From Frankia sp. AgB1.9 (GTDB lineage Bacteria; Actinomycetota; Actinomycetes; Frankiales; Frankiaceae): a DNA stretch of 37,510 nt. The notes beneath the pieces were generated by a model. It had not been told where the DNA came from and did no database searches. It worked only from the letters and a program-made list of their open reading frames with translations. The position numbers and the translations under genes are program-made. The stretch lies in NCBI RefSeq assembly GCF_016786355.1, contig NZ_JADWYX010000090.1, positions 1-37,510 of the forward strand, written 5' to 3'. Positions 30,870-37,510 of the stretch are shown here, piece by piece; positions within the stretch are counted from its first letter, which is position 1; each line of letters begins with the position of its first letter.

Positions 30870-31374
30870 AGGGGCGGGGACCCGCGCCGAGCGTCGGCGC
30901 TCCGCGTCTCGCCTCAACCCGCTGCGCCCCAGCGCATCATCACGTCGCCGAACCCACAGGACCGGCGGCCGGTCGCAGGGGCGCCCGGTCCCGGCAGGGC
31001 CATCTCACGAGGCCGGTCGCGGCGCCACGGCCCGATGGCGGCGAAGGGCGCCGACCGAATTGAGTCGGCAAGCCGACTGGAGTTGGCGGCCTGGCCGAGT
31101 TGAATGAAGTGGCGGAGCGCACGGACCGTGGCGTAAAACACCCGGAGCCGCCCAGGCAATCCTGGCCGGCTCCGAAAGGTGCGCCGCCGCCGGCGTCGGC
31201 CGGCGGGTTTACGCGGGCCATCCGAGCGGCGTCTGACGGCCGATCGGATGGCTGTTGCCAGGCCTCTTGCCCGGCCGCATTCGAGCCGAATGGCCCTCCG
31301 TCCGACAACGGCCGTCGGGTACTCGGGTAAAGCGGCTATCGAGAGGACGAAGAAAGGTGACAGAGGCCACTGGG
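30870..31374. other. Non-coding stretch between GMC gene and small ORF
   Basis: About 500 bases; no frame has the local codon bias. It includes a perfect dyad at 31062-31077 (AGTCGGC-AA-GCCGACT), a terminator-like hairpin at 31143-31174 (listed) and a second hairpin at 31187-31206 (CCGCCGGC-GTCG-GCCGGCGG) followed by GTTTA on the plus strand. A small RNA is possible but unproven. Confidence 0.5.
31143..31174 (-). terminator. Hairpin plus T-run on the minus strand
   Basis: CGGAGCCG-C-CCAGG (31143-31156), loop CAAT, then CCTGG-C-CGGCTCCG (31161-31174): 13 pairs with one C:C mismatch. On the minus strand it is followed by GGTGTTTTAC, giving a classic intrinsic terminator pattern that is rare in this window. 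No coding frame on that strand ends just before it. Confidence 0.6.
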
Positions 31375-31401
31375 GAGCCGTGGGCAGGCCGCCCACGGCT
31401 C
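31375..31401. terminator. Perfect 11-bp hairpin after the small ORF
   Basis: GAGCCGTGGGC (31375-31385), a five-base loop and GCCCACGGCTC (31391-31401). It begins 11 bases past the stop of the minus-strand small gene at 31413-31583, so it most likely ends that transcript. Confidence 0.7.
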
Positions 31402-31412
31402 GACTGGCGTTC

Positions 31413-31583
31413 TTACCAGGCAGCGCCCTGGCGGAAGAGGATGACCTCGATCTCCTGCCGGGCGTTCGGCGAGAGGGCGTCCTGGGACAGGTAGCTCTCG
31501 AGGGCCCGGCGCTCGCGACGGGCGGCACGACGGGCGCTGGCAGTGGTGAGCAGGCGCTCGATGGGGGAAGTCTCGTTTCGCAT
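31413..31583 (-). CDS. Small basic helical protein, 56 residues, unknown
   Basis: An ATG frame of 56 codons, MRNETSPIERLLTTASARRA at the start and VILFRQGAAW at the end. AGGAG lies six to seven bases before the ATG; almost all third positions are G or C; the stop is TAA; and a perfect hairpin follows at once. The middle is a highly charged Arg-rich helix (ARRAARRERRALESYL) and the rest also looks helical. No family is recognised; it could be a nucleic-acid-binding or regulatory peptide, but nothing in the sequence shows which. It is likely its own transcription unit, with a rather AT-rich upstream region. Confidence 0.65.
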   Translation of the reverse strand: MRNETSPIERLLTTASARRAARRERRALESYLSQDALSPNARQEIEVILFRQGAAW

Positions 31584-32175
31584 GTCTGGCTCCTGGGACA
31601 GGTGTGGCGGCTAACGCTTTCCGATGGCCGCAACACTTATTCTGAACCTTCTTTCCAGAGTTTTCGAGCTTCCGCGACGTGAGCTGGAACGCATACCAGA
31701 AGCGTGCGCACAACGCCATCGGTGCCACGTGTCCCGGACCACAATCACCTGGGAATACCGGCCATTTCAGTGGCGCCAGTCACAGGCTTTCCCATTCCGT
31801 CCGCACTCCGCGCATTCCTTTGGATTGGCCGTCGCGGGTCCGCCCGTCCGACGCCTTCGCGCAGGTCATCGCCGGGAACAGAGCGAGCGCCGCGGGCCGC
31901 CGATGAGCTCGGTCCGGCGGTATCGCCGGGGCCGCCCGCGTCTCGACCGGTCAACAGGGCCCGCCAAGGCGTCCCGCCACCGAGCGTGACCACGCAGCGC
32001 CATCCCCGCCGGCTCAGGGGGCGAACCGGCCAAGGCAGAGGGCCAACCGAGGACAACACGGCGAGCCGCGTCACAGCGTCGCCGTTCCTTTACTCTCTGG
32101 TAGAAGTTCGGTGCAGGGGCGAACGGCCAGACCGGCGAACCGCGGTGACGCGGCGCCGACGCGACGGGAGGTTGC
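31584..32175. other. Divergent intergenic region between two small genes
   Basis: About 590 bases, clearly lower in GC at 31620-31830 than the surroundings. No frame has coding bias. TGGCGCCA near 31771 is a palindrome. A GGAAAG...GTGTT arrangement on the minus strand near 31630-31660 could be an ECF-type promoter for the 56-residue gene, but the match is weak. Confidence 0.45.
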
Positions 32176-32385
32176 GTGTTGCGCCACCAGCTCCGGCGGG
32201 TGGCCGCGGCCATCGCGGCGGCCAATGACGAGGACCTGCTGCGCCTGCGCGGGGACGGGGACCCGGCCGAGAGCCGGGCCGGGTACCGGTGGCGCTCCGT
32301 CGGCCGGCTGCCCGCGCCGCGCGAGTCGCCCGACCACGCGGGCCACTGGCACCGCGGCGCCCGGCCGGCCTCCGACGCCGTCTGA
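32176..32385 (+). CDS. Small hypothetical protein, 69 residues
   Basis: A GTG frame with GGGAGG four bases upstream, the typical ribosome site here. Residues 1-25 are an Ala/Arg-rich helix (LRHQLRRVAAAIAAANDEDLLRLR); the remainder is polar and holds three Trp and several His (GYRWRSVGRL, DHAGHWHRG). Third positions are strongly G/C. No membrane segment, no known domain. It precedes tesB by about 250 bases on the same strand with a palindrome in the gap. Possibly an orphan regulatory peptide; no function is assigned. Confidence 0.5.
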   Translation: MLRHQLRRVAAAIAAANDEDLLRLRGDGDPAESRAGYRWRSVGRLPAPRESPDHAGHWHRGARPASDAV

Positions 32386-32455
32386 TCAGGGTTTCCGGCG
32401 ACTCCGCCGGCCCGAGCATCGCCCCTGTTCGCCCGATGGGTGGCCGCCCAGGGTA

Positions 32456-32526
32456 GTGACGGTCACGCCAGACCCAGCCCGACCATGATCGACCGATACG
32501 TTCACGTAGGACGTTCGACGAACGTC
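32456..32526 (+). promoter_or_regulatory. Palindromic operator-like sites before tesB
   Basis: A perfect 17-base dyad at 32510-32526 (GACGTTCG-A-CGAACGTC) and an 11-base one at 32456-32466 (GTGAC-G-GTCAC) lie 110-180 bases before tesB. The first is of the size and symmetry of a TetR-family operator. No regulator gene is adjacent, so the binding protein is unknown. Confidence 0.45.
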
Positions 32527-32639
32527 GCCTGTCTGGTCCAGTCCCCTCGCGCGCACGGATGCTCGGCGCGCCTCTGTCGACGGACGCGCGGCCCGGCGAC
32601 GGTGGACGTGGGGCTGGCAGCGAGGGCGGTGGGCGAGCG

Positions 32640-33533
32640 ATGAGCATGGTGGACGGACCGAACAGGGTGGACGGACCGAACGGGGCCGAGGCGGTCAGCC
32701 TGGACCCGGCGCGGAGCGCGGGCAGGTCGTTCGACGACGGGACCGTGCCACCGGGCCAGGCCGGCGTCACCCTGCTCGACCTGCTGGATCTGGAGGAGCT
32801 CGACCGGGACCTGTACCGCACCACCGCCGTCTTCGACGAGCCCTACTCGCTGTTCGGCGGTCAGGTCGCGGCCCAGGCGCTGCTGGCGGCCGGCCGGACG
32901 GTGCCGGACGACCGGATGCCGCACTCGCTGCACGGCTACTACCTCAGCCGGGGCAACGCGGCCCGGCCAGCGATCTTCCGGGTGGAGCGGGACCGGGACG
33001 GCCGGTCGTTCTCGGCGCGCCGGGTGGTCGCGATCCAGGGCGGCCAGGTGATCTTCAACATGTCCTGCTCGTTCCACCGGCCGCAGACCGGCCTCGACCG
33101 CCAGTCCGGGCCGCCGCCGGCGACCGAGTCGCCCGCGTCGCTGCCGCGGCTGCAGCTCCCCCGGCTGTTCGACGTGGAATGCCGGCGCCCGGCGCAGCCG
33201 TATCCGGACGCCGACTGGGAGACCAGGTTCTGGGCCCGCGCGACCGTGCCGCTCACCGACGACCCGCTGCTGCACGCGAGCGTGCTGACGTACCTGTCCG
33301 ACGTGTCCGGCGGGCTCGCCGCCTGGCACGACGGACGCTCCCACTCAGGCGCGAGCCTCGACCATGCCGTCTGGTTCCACCGCCCGGTCCGGCTGGACGA
33401 CTGGGTCCTCATGGACGTCACGCCGCTGTCCGCCGCCGGTGGCCGGGGCCTCTACAACGGCACCATCCACTCCGGCGACGGCCGGCTGGTGGCCACCATC
33501 GTCCAGGAGTGCCTGTTCCGCGACGTCGCCTGA
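32640..33533 (+). CDS. tesB: Acyl-CoA thioesterase II (TesB family)
   Basis: A 297-residue double-hotdog thioesterase, releasing free fatty acid from medium or long acyl-CoA. The first hotdog has LFGGQVAAQALLAAGRTV and the SLHGYYLSRGN block; the second has SLDHAVWFHRPVRLDDWVLMDV followed by RGLYNGTIHSGDGRLVATIVQE, all standard TesB signatures. The first 45 residues are a non-conserved lead. The frame is open from 32559; ATG 32640 is preferred and ATG 32646 is possible, neither with a clear ribosome site. Its last 189 bases are antisense to the 3' end of the monooxygenase ORF. Confidence 0.92.
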   Translation: MSMVDGPNRVDGPNGAEAVSLDPARSAGRSFDDGTVPPGQAGVTLLDLLDLEELDRDLYRTTAVFDEPYSLFGGQVAAQALLAAGRTVPDDRMPHSLHGYYLSRGNAARPAIFRVERDRDGRSFSARRVVAIQGGQVIFNMSCSFHRPQTGLDRQSGPPPATESPASLPRLQLPRLFDVECRRPAQPYPDADWETRFWARATVPLTDDPLLHASVLTYLSDVSGGLAAWHDGRSHSGASLDHAVWFHRPVRLDDWVLMDVTPLSAAGGRGLYNGTIHSGDGRLVATIVQECLFRDVA

Positions 33534-35075
33534 GCGACGCTGGGCCGGGACCGGTTCGAACCGCAGCTCGGGCCCGCCGACCCGGCCGAACCGCAGCGCT
33601 CGCACGTCGGCCAGGTAGTTCATCCGGGTCCGCCACGGCCCACGCTCGCCCTGCCTGGGCAGCTCGGACGCGCCTCGCAGCACGTAACCTGAGCTGAAGT
33701 CGAAGTAGGACCCCTCGCCCGCCTCGCCGGGCGGATCGGCCGGCTCAGGGACGAAGGCCTGGAGCCGGTGGCGGTCCAGATGGCGCAGCAGGCGGGCGAG
33801 GTGCTCGCCGACGAGGTCGACCTTCAGCGTCCAGGACGCGTTCGTGTAGCCGAAGGCGAAGACGAAGTTCGGCACGCCCTCCAGCATCAGGCCCTTGTAC
33901 ATCCGCCGGTCCGGCACGGGCACCAGGGCACCGTCGACCGTGAGCGGGATGCCGTCGAACATCTTCAGCCGCAGTCCGGTCGCCGTGACGACGAGGTCGG
34001 CGGCCAGCTCGGCGCCGGAGCGCAGCCGGACCCCGCCGTCGACGAACGTGTCGATCTCGTCGGTGACGACGTCGACGCGTCCGCCCCGGATCGCGGCGAA
34101 CAGGTCGCCGTCGGGCACCAGGCACAGCCGCTGGTCCCACGGGTCGTAGCGGGGGGTGAAGTGCCGAGCGACGTCGTAGCCGGGCGGCAGCGCCCGCGCG
34201 ACCCGGGCGAGCAGCGTGCGGCGCACCAGCTCGGGGCGCCACCGGCTCAGGCGGAACAGCAGCTGCTGGCGCACGATGTTGCGCCACCGGACCAGCCAGG
34301 CGGCCCAGCGGTCGGGCAGGACTCGGCGCAGCCGGGTCGTCGCCGGGTCGACCGCCGGCATCGAGACGACGTAGGTCGGCGACCGCTGCAGCATCGTGAC
34401 CCGGGCGGCCCGTTCGGCGAGCGCGGGCACCAGCGTCATCGCGGTCGCGCCGCTGCCGATCACGACGACCCGCGCGCCGGTGTGGTCGAGGTCGTCCGGC
34501 CAGTGCTGCGGGTGCACGACCCGGCCGGTGAACGCGGCGCGGCCGGGGAAGTCCGGCTCGTAGCCGCGGTCGTAGTGGTAGTAGCCCGTCGCCGCGACCA
34601 GCACGTCACAGGTGAGCTGGATCCGGGGCGGCCGCTCGCCGGGCGGCACCGACGGCCCGCCGGCGCCCTCGTCCGAGGGCCCGGCCCGGTCGCGGGTGAG
34701 CTCCACGTCGACGGTCCAGCGGGCCTGCTCGCTCGACCAGCTGGCCGCGACGACACGGTGGCCGTAGCGGATTCGTTCGTCGATGCCGTGCTCGCGGGCG
34801 GTGTCGGCCAGGTAGCGCAGGATGGCCGAGCCCTCCGCGATCAGCCGGGGCTCGGTCCACGGCCGGAACCCGTAGCCGAGGCTGCTCATGTCCGAGTCCG
34901 AGCGGACGCCGGGGTAGCGGAACAGGTCCCAGGTGCCGCCCAGCGCGCCGCGCGCCTCCAGCAGGGCGACGGCCCGGCGTGGGTGGTGGTCCTTGAGGTG
35001 GACGGCGATCCCGATGCCGGACAGACCGGCCCCGATGATCAGTACGTCCAGGTGCTCGACCGGTCGACCCACCAT
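33345..35075 (-). CDS. Flavin-binding monooxygenase, Baeyer-Villiger type
   Basis: A 576-residue class B flavoprotein monooxygenase. FAD-binding GAGLSG at 15-20, the Baeyer-Villiger fingerprint FTGRVVHPQHWP at 182-193, and the NADPH-binding GSGATAMTLVP at 207-217 are all present, so it probably inserts oxygen next to a ketone, or oxidises a soft nucleophile. The family ends near LRFGRVGGPELRFEPVPA (about 510); the remaining 62 residues are hydrophilic, unlike any family end, and lie antisense to tesB. That suggests the original stop was lost or shifted. The ATG at 35075 directly precedes the conserved Rossmann strand. Physical proximity to a thioesterase hints at ketone or lactone breakdown, but substrate is unknown. 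Confidence 0.9.
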   Translation of the reverse strand: MVGRPVEHLDVLIIGAGLSGIGIAVHLKDHHPRRAVALLEARGALGGTWDLFRYPGVRSDSDMSSLGYGFRPWTEPRLIAEGSAILRYLADTAREHGIDERIRYGHRVVAASWSSEQARWTVDVELTRDRAGPSDEGAGGPSVPPGERPPRIQLTCDVLVAATGYYHYDRGYEPDFPGRAAFTGRVVHPQHWPDDLDHTGARVVVIGSGATAMTLVPALAERAARVTMLQRSPTYVVSMPAVDPATTRLRRVLPDRWAAWLVRWRNIVRQQLLFRLSRWRPELVRRTLLARVARALPPGYDVARHFTPRYDPWDQRLCLVPDGDLFAAIRGGRVDVVTDEIDTFVDGGVRLRSGAELAADLVVTATGLRLKMFDGIPLTVDGALVPVPDRRMYKGLMLEGVPNFVFAFGYTNASWTLKVDLVGEHLARLLRHLDRHRLQAFVPEPADPPGEAGEGSYFDFSSGYVLRGASELPRQGERGPWRTRMNYLADVRALRFGRVGGPELRFEPVPAQRRSGDVAEQALLDDGGHQPAVAGVDGAVVEAPATGGGQRRDVHEDPVVQPDRAVEPDGMVEARA

Positions 35076-35294
35076 TGCCGCCCCCGTCCGCTGACCTGCC
35101 TCATTGCGGCAAGTCCATTCGAAGACGACGGTAGGTCGCTCAGCGGCCCTTCGGGCGGAATCCGGGCGGGAACGCGGACATCGGCCCAGGTCGGACGCCC
35201 TGGGCGAACAGATGGAAACCTTTCGCGTCCATCAGGTGACTATCGGTCAGCGGCACGGTGGCGAACGGCCCTACGCCAGAGCGGCCGCGGCGGC

Positions 35295-36461
35295 TCAGGC
35301 CGTCTCGGCGTCGAGAGTGGGCCGGCTAAGCGCCCGTGAGCTGTCGCCCTGGCGCAGGAACTCCTCGAAGCTGGGCGGCTCTGGGAGTGGTCGTCCGTCG
35401 GCCGCGGCGCGCAGCTGGTCCACCAGCGACGAGACGTACCACCGCCGGAACGCCCAGTGCTGCGGCGGCGCCTCCAGGGTCAGCAGCCGGGCCTGCCGGG
35501 CGTACTCGTCCGCCTGGTCGAGCGCGGCCAGGTACCGTTCGCCGGCGTCGGCGGCGCTCGCCGGCAGCGAGAGCTCCAGGCGAGTGCTTCGCTGCCCGGC
35601 GGCCGCGGCCTCGATCGCCTGCTGACGGATGATCCGCCTGGCCTCGGCGAACCCGGTGGTCACCTGGCTGATCAGCTCGGCCAGCCGGGGCGGGACGGCC
35701 GAGCTCTCCCCGCTGGTCGCGCCCGACGCGGCCAGGGCGAACTCCCGCACGATGTTGTCGACGTGGCTCTTCGCCGCGAGCAGCAGCTCCGTCGAGACGT
35801 CCCCGAGGCAGACGCGGTACCGCGGCTCCGCGGTCGGTTCGGCCTGGCGGGGCGACCACGGCTCGGCCGCGACCGGCGACAGCGGCGTCACGGGTCCGGC
35901 GGCCGGCCGCGCCGGGGTTGGCGCGCCCAGCGGTGGCGCCGTCGCTTCTGGCGCCGTCGGCTGGGGTGCCGTCGGCTGGGGTGCGAGCGTCAGCGGCACC
36001 GGCTGGTCGGCGAGATCGAGCTCGGCCCACACAACCTTGCCATGACCGTTCAGCAGAGTGCCCCAGCGCGCGGCGAGGCCGGCCACCAGGGCGAGGCCGC
36101 GGCCGGTCATCAGGTCGGCGGCGCCCCGGGCTTGCAGCGGCGCCACCGGGCTCGTGTCGGCCACCTCCAGGCGCAGGCAGTCGGGCCGGGCGACGACCCG
36201 CAGGTCGACCGGCGGCGCTCCGTGCAGAACCGCGTTCGTCAGAAGCTCGCCGGCCAGCAGCTTCACGTCCCCGACCAGGTCCCGGACCGGCGGAGACCCG
36301 TTCGCGAGCCCGGCACCGAGTACCCGCCTGGCCCGCGGCACCGCGTCCGGGGACGCGTCCACTCGTAACTGCACGAGGACCTCATCGTCGGGTCGGCCGC
36401 CACCGCCGGGCGGTTCCCCTTCGAAGACCGCGCCCTGCGGGCTCGTGTCGCGGTCGGTCAC
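35295..36461 (-). CDS. HATPase_c_2 (anti-sigma-factor kinase-like) regulator with extra C-terminal domain
   Basis: 388 residues. Residues about 28-150 are a GHKL ATPase of the RsbW/SpoIIAB type: the N-box GELLTNAVLHGAPP, a VADTSP G1-like turn and a GRGLALVAGLAARWG G2-like loop. A Pro/Ala/Thr linker (about 155-215, with APQPTAPQPTAPEATAP repeats) joins a helical domain (216-388) of unknown role with a YRVCLGDVSTELLLAAKSH start and a conserved-looking QHWAFRRWYVSSLVDQLRAA end. Single-domain relatives are anti-sigma-factor kinases; the added domain may sense or bind another partner. The GTG start follows AGGGGA by six bases. No sigma factor or anti-anti-sigma gene is adjacent. Confidence 0.85.
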   Translation of the reverse strand: MTDRDTSPQGAVFEGEPPGGGGRPDDEVLVQLRVDASPDAVPRARRVLGAGLANGSPPVRDLVGDVKLLAGELLTNAVLHGAPPVDLRVVARPDCLRLEVADTSPVAPLQARGAADLMTGRGLALVAGLAARWGTLLNGHGKVVWAELDLADQPVPLTLAPQPTAPQPTAPEATAPPLGAPTPARPAAGPVTPLSPVAAEPWSPRQAEPTAEPRYRVCLGDVSTELLLAAKSHVDNIVREFALAASGATSGESSAVPPRLAELISQVTTGFAEARRIIRQQAIEAAAAGQRSTRLELSLPASAADAGERYLAALDQADEYARQARLLTLEAPPQHWAFRRWYVSSLVDQLRAAADGRPLPEPPSFEEFLRQGDSSRALSRPTLDAETA

Positions 36462-36639
36462 TCGCGTCCCCTGGCCGGCGGACCACTGGACAAAGCGCGC
36501 AAAGGTCTTCCCCGTCGCTCCGTAGGTCCTTCAGGATTATTTCCGTGCTTTTCCCGGCCTACCCGGTCGAAGGATGGGCGAACCGCCGAGTCGCCTCCAT
36601 GACAGTCAGTCCGATCCGTGGACAGCGGCCCCAGGCGGC

Positions 36640-37510
36640 TCAGTCGTCGACGGTCACCAGCAGCGTCGTGCCGAGCGGCAGGCTCGCGCTGGACGGGCCG
36701 ACGCGCAGCTCGAACGCGCCGGGCTCCGCCAGCCAACCGGCGTCGGCGCCGGCGGCGGCGGGCCGCCAGTGCTCGAAGACGCGGCCGGTGAGGCGGACGG
36801 GAACGGTCACGGCCTGGCCGGCGGCGGCGTCGACGGCCGCGAACCCGGCGAGCCACAGCGCCGGGCGCTCCACCCCTGAACTGGGCCGGCTCAGGTAGGC
36901 CTGGACGACCGTCCGGCCGGGACGCGCGCCGGTGTTGCGGACGGTGACGTTGACCTGGGCCGACTCGCCGGCCCGGACGACAGCCGTGGCGTCGAGCGCC
37001 TCGTACGACCAGGTGGTGTAGCCGAGCCCATGGCCGAACGGGTAGGCGGGCGCCGGCCCGTCCCGCCTGGCCCAGCCGCGGTAGCCCAGGTGGACGCCCT
37101 CGGCGTAGTCGAGCGCCCCGTCGACCGGGGTGACCGACAGGACCGGGCAGTCCTCGGCCCGGTCCGGCCAGGTGGTCGGCAGCCGGCCGCCCGGCTCCGC
37201 CCGGCCGAGCAGCACGTCGGCGAGCGCCGCGCCGAACTCCTGGCCCGGGAACCAGGACAGCAGCACCGCGGCCACCTCGTCGCGCCAGGGCAGCGCCACG
37301 GGCGCGCCCGCGTTCACGACCACGACCGTGCGCGGGTTCACCGCGGCGACCCGGCGGACCAGCTCGTCCTGGCCCTCCGGCAGCGCCAGCCCGGTGCGGT
37401 CGACGCCCTCGCTCTCGGCCCGGTCGGAGGTGCCGACGACGACCACCACCGCGTCAGCCGCCGCAGCCAGCTCGACGGCCGACTCGAACTCCACGTCCGG
37501 TGGCGGCGAC
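36640..37510 (-). CDS. Beta-glucosidase-like GH3 enzyme, partial (C-terminal part)
   Basis: 290 codons run off the right edge of the window without a stop, so the gene is incomplete at its 5' end. What is visible is the GH3 C-terminal domain: VVVVVGTSDRAESEGVDR, where the acid/base Glu often lies near the E-x-E-G-x-DR motif, LLSWFPGQEFGAALADVL, GGRLPTTWP, and YPFGHGLGYTTW, followed from about residue 165 by a fibronectin-III-like domain (VNVTVRNTG...GRTVVQAYL) that ends the protein. The N-terminal TIM barrel with the nucleophile Asp is outside. It would hydrolyse beta-linked glucosides or related sugars; the exact substrate is unknown. Confidence 0.9.
   Translation of the reverse strand, partial: SPPPDVEFESAVELAAAADAVVVVVGTSDRAESEGVDRTGLALPEGQDELVRRVAAVNPRTVVVVNAGAPVALPWRDEVAAVLLSWFPGQEFGAALADVLLGRAEPGGRLPTTWPDRAEDCPVLSVTPVDGALDYAEGVHLGYRGWARRDGPAPAYPFGHGLGYTTWSYEALDATAVVRAGESAQVNVTVRNTGARPGRTVVQAYLSRPSSGVERPALWLAGFAAVDAAAGQAVTVPVRLTGRVFEHWRPAAAGADAGWLAEPGAFELRVGPSSASLPLGTTLLVTVDD

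Noticed and set aside
31336..31728. 130-codon minus-strand frame over the 56-residue gene
   Set aside because: Different frame, mixed third positions and no ribosome site; the 56-codon frame has all the marks of a gene.
1..37510. CRISPR array, insertion sequence or prophage
   Set aside because: No regularly spaced direct repeats with unique spacers, no transposase or integrase motif, and no phage structural gene were seen.

Overview
The window is very GC-rich chromosomal DNA with the strong third-position G/C bias, GTG starts and GGAGG-type ribosome sites of an actinomycete. A CobU/CobS/CobT set, an F420-type luciferase-like oxidoreductase, a HATPase_c_2 regulator, a DUF222 (13E12-type) gene behind an actinobacterial LexA box and Ala/Pro-rich protein extensions fit a Frankia-like member of the Actinomycetia. 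The genus is inferred from style, not proven. Most content is ordinary chromosomal housekeeping and accessory metabolism; no IS element, phage module or CRISPR array was seen.

Layout. 1-6.6 kb: an aldo/keto reductase divergent from an ssb gene, a GT-C membrane glycosyltransferase, then a leftward run of LLM oxidoreductase, hotdog thioesterase and glutathione peroxidase. 7-9.4 kb: a secreted GH26 glycanase with a duplicated N-terminal module. 9.4-13.6 kb, leftward: a 3'-truncated DUF222 gene with a perfect LexA box, a DUF3037 protein overlapping a HipA-like kinase, a Crp/Fnr regulator and a pirin. 14.3-17.2 kb: tRNA-His(GTG) with encoded CCA, oligoribonuclease, an anchored secreted protein, an FhuF-like 2Fe-2S protein and an SRPBCC protein. 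17.5-21 kb: DUF1697, a ribokinase-type PfkB kinase, a 27-bp-arm inverted repeat and an aldehyde dehydrogenase. 21.5-26.2 kb: an orphan NarL-type response regulator and the cobalamin nucleotide-loop genes cobU, cobS, cobT, with a small Ala-rich membrane ORF coupled to cobU. 26.2-30.8 kb: a translationally coupled GMC oxidoreductase and alpha/beta hydrolase, each ending in a long basic repetitive tail. 30.8-37.5 kb: two small genes, a TesB thioesterase, a Baeyer-Villiger-type monooxygenase whose 3' end runs antisense into tesB, a HATPase regulator and the C-terminal part of a GH3 glucosidase cut by the window edge.

Working links. CobU, CobS and CobT together attach the lower ligand of cobalamin (activation of cobinamide, activation of the base, joining). 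The GMC oxidase and hydrolase share one promoter-like site and an ATGA overlap, so they are probably made together; their tails repeat with different periods (9 and 5 residues), which looks like independent growth of a similar positively charged appendage. This pair is the best candidate for undescribed biology. The second is the HipA-like kinase/DUF3037 pair beside a LexA-controlled, truncated DUF222 gene. Start sites were chosen by ribosome-site spacing and family length, and several are uncertain as noted.
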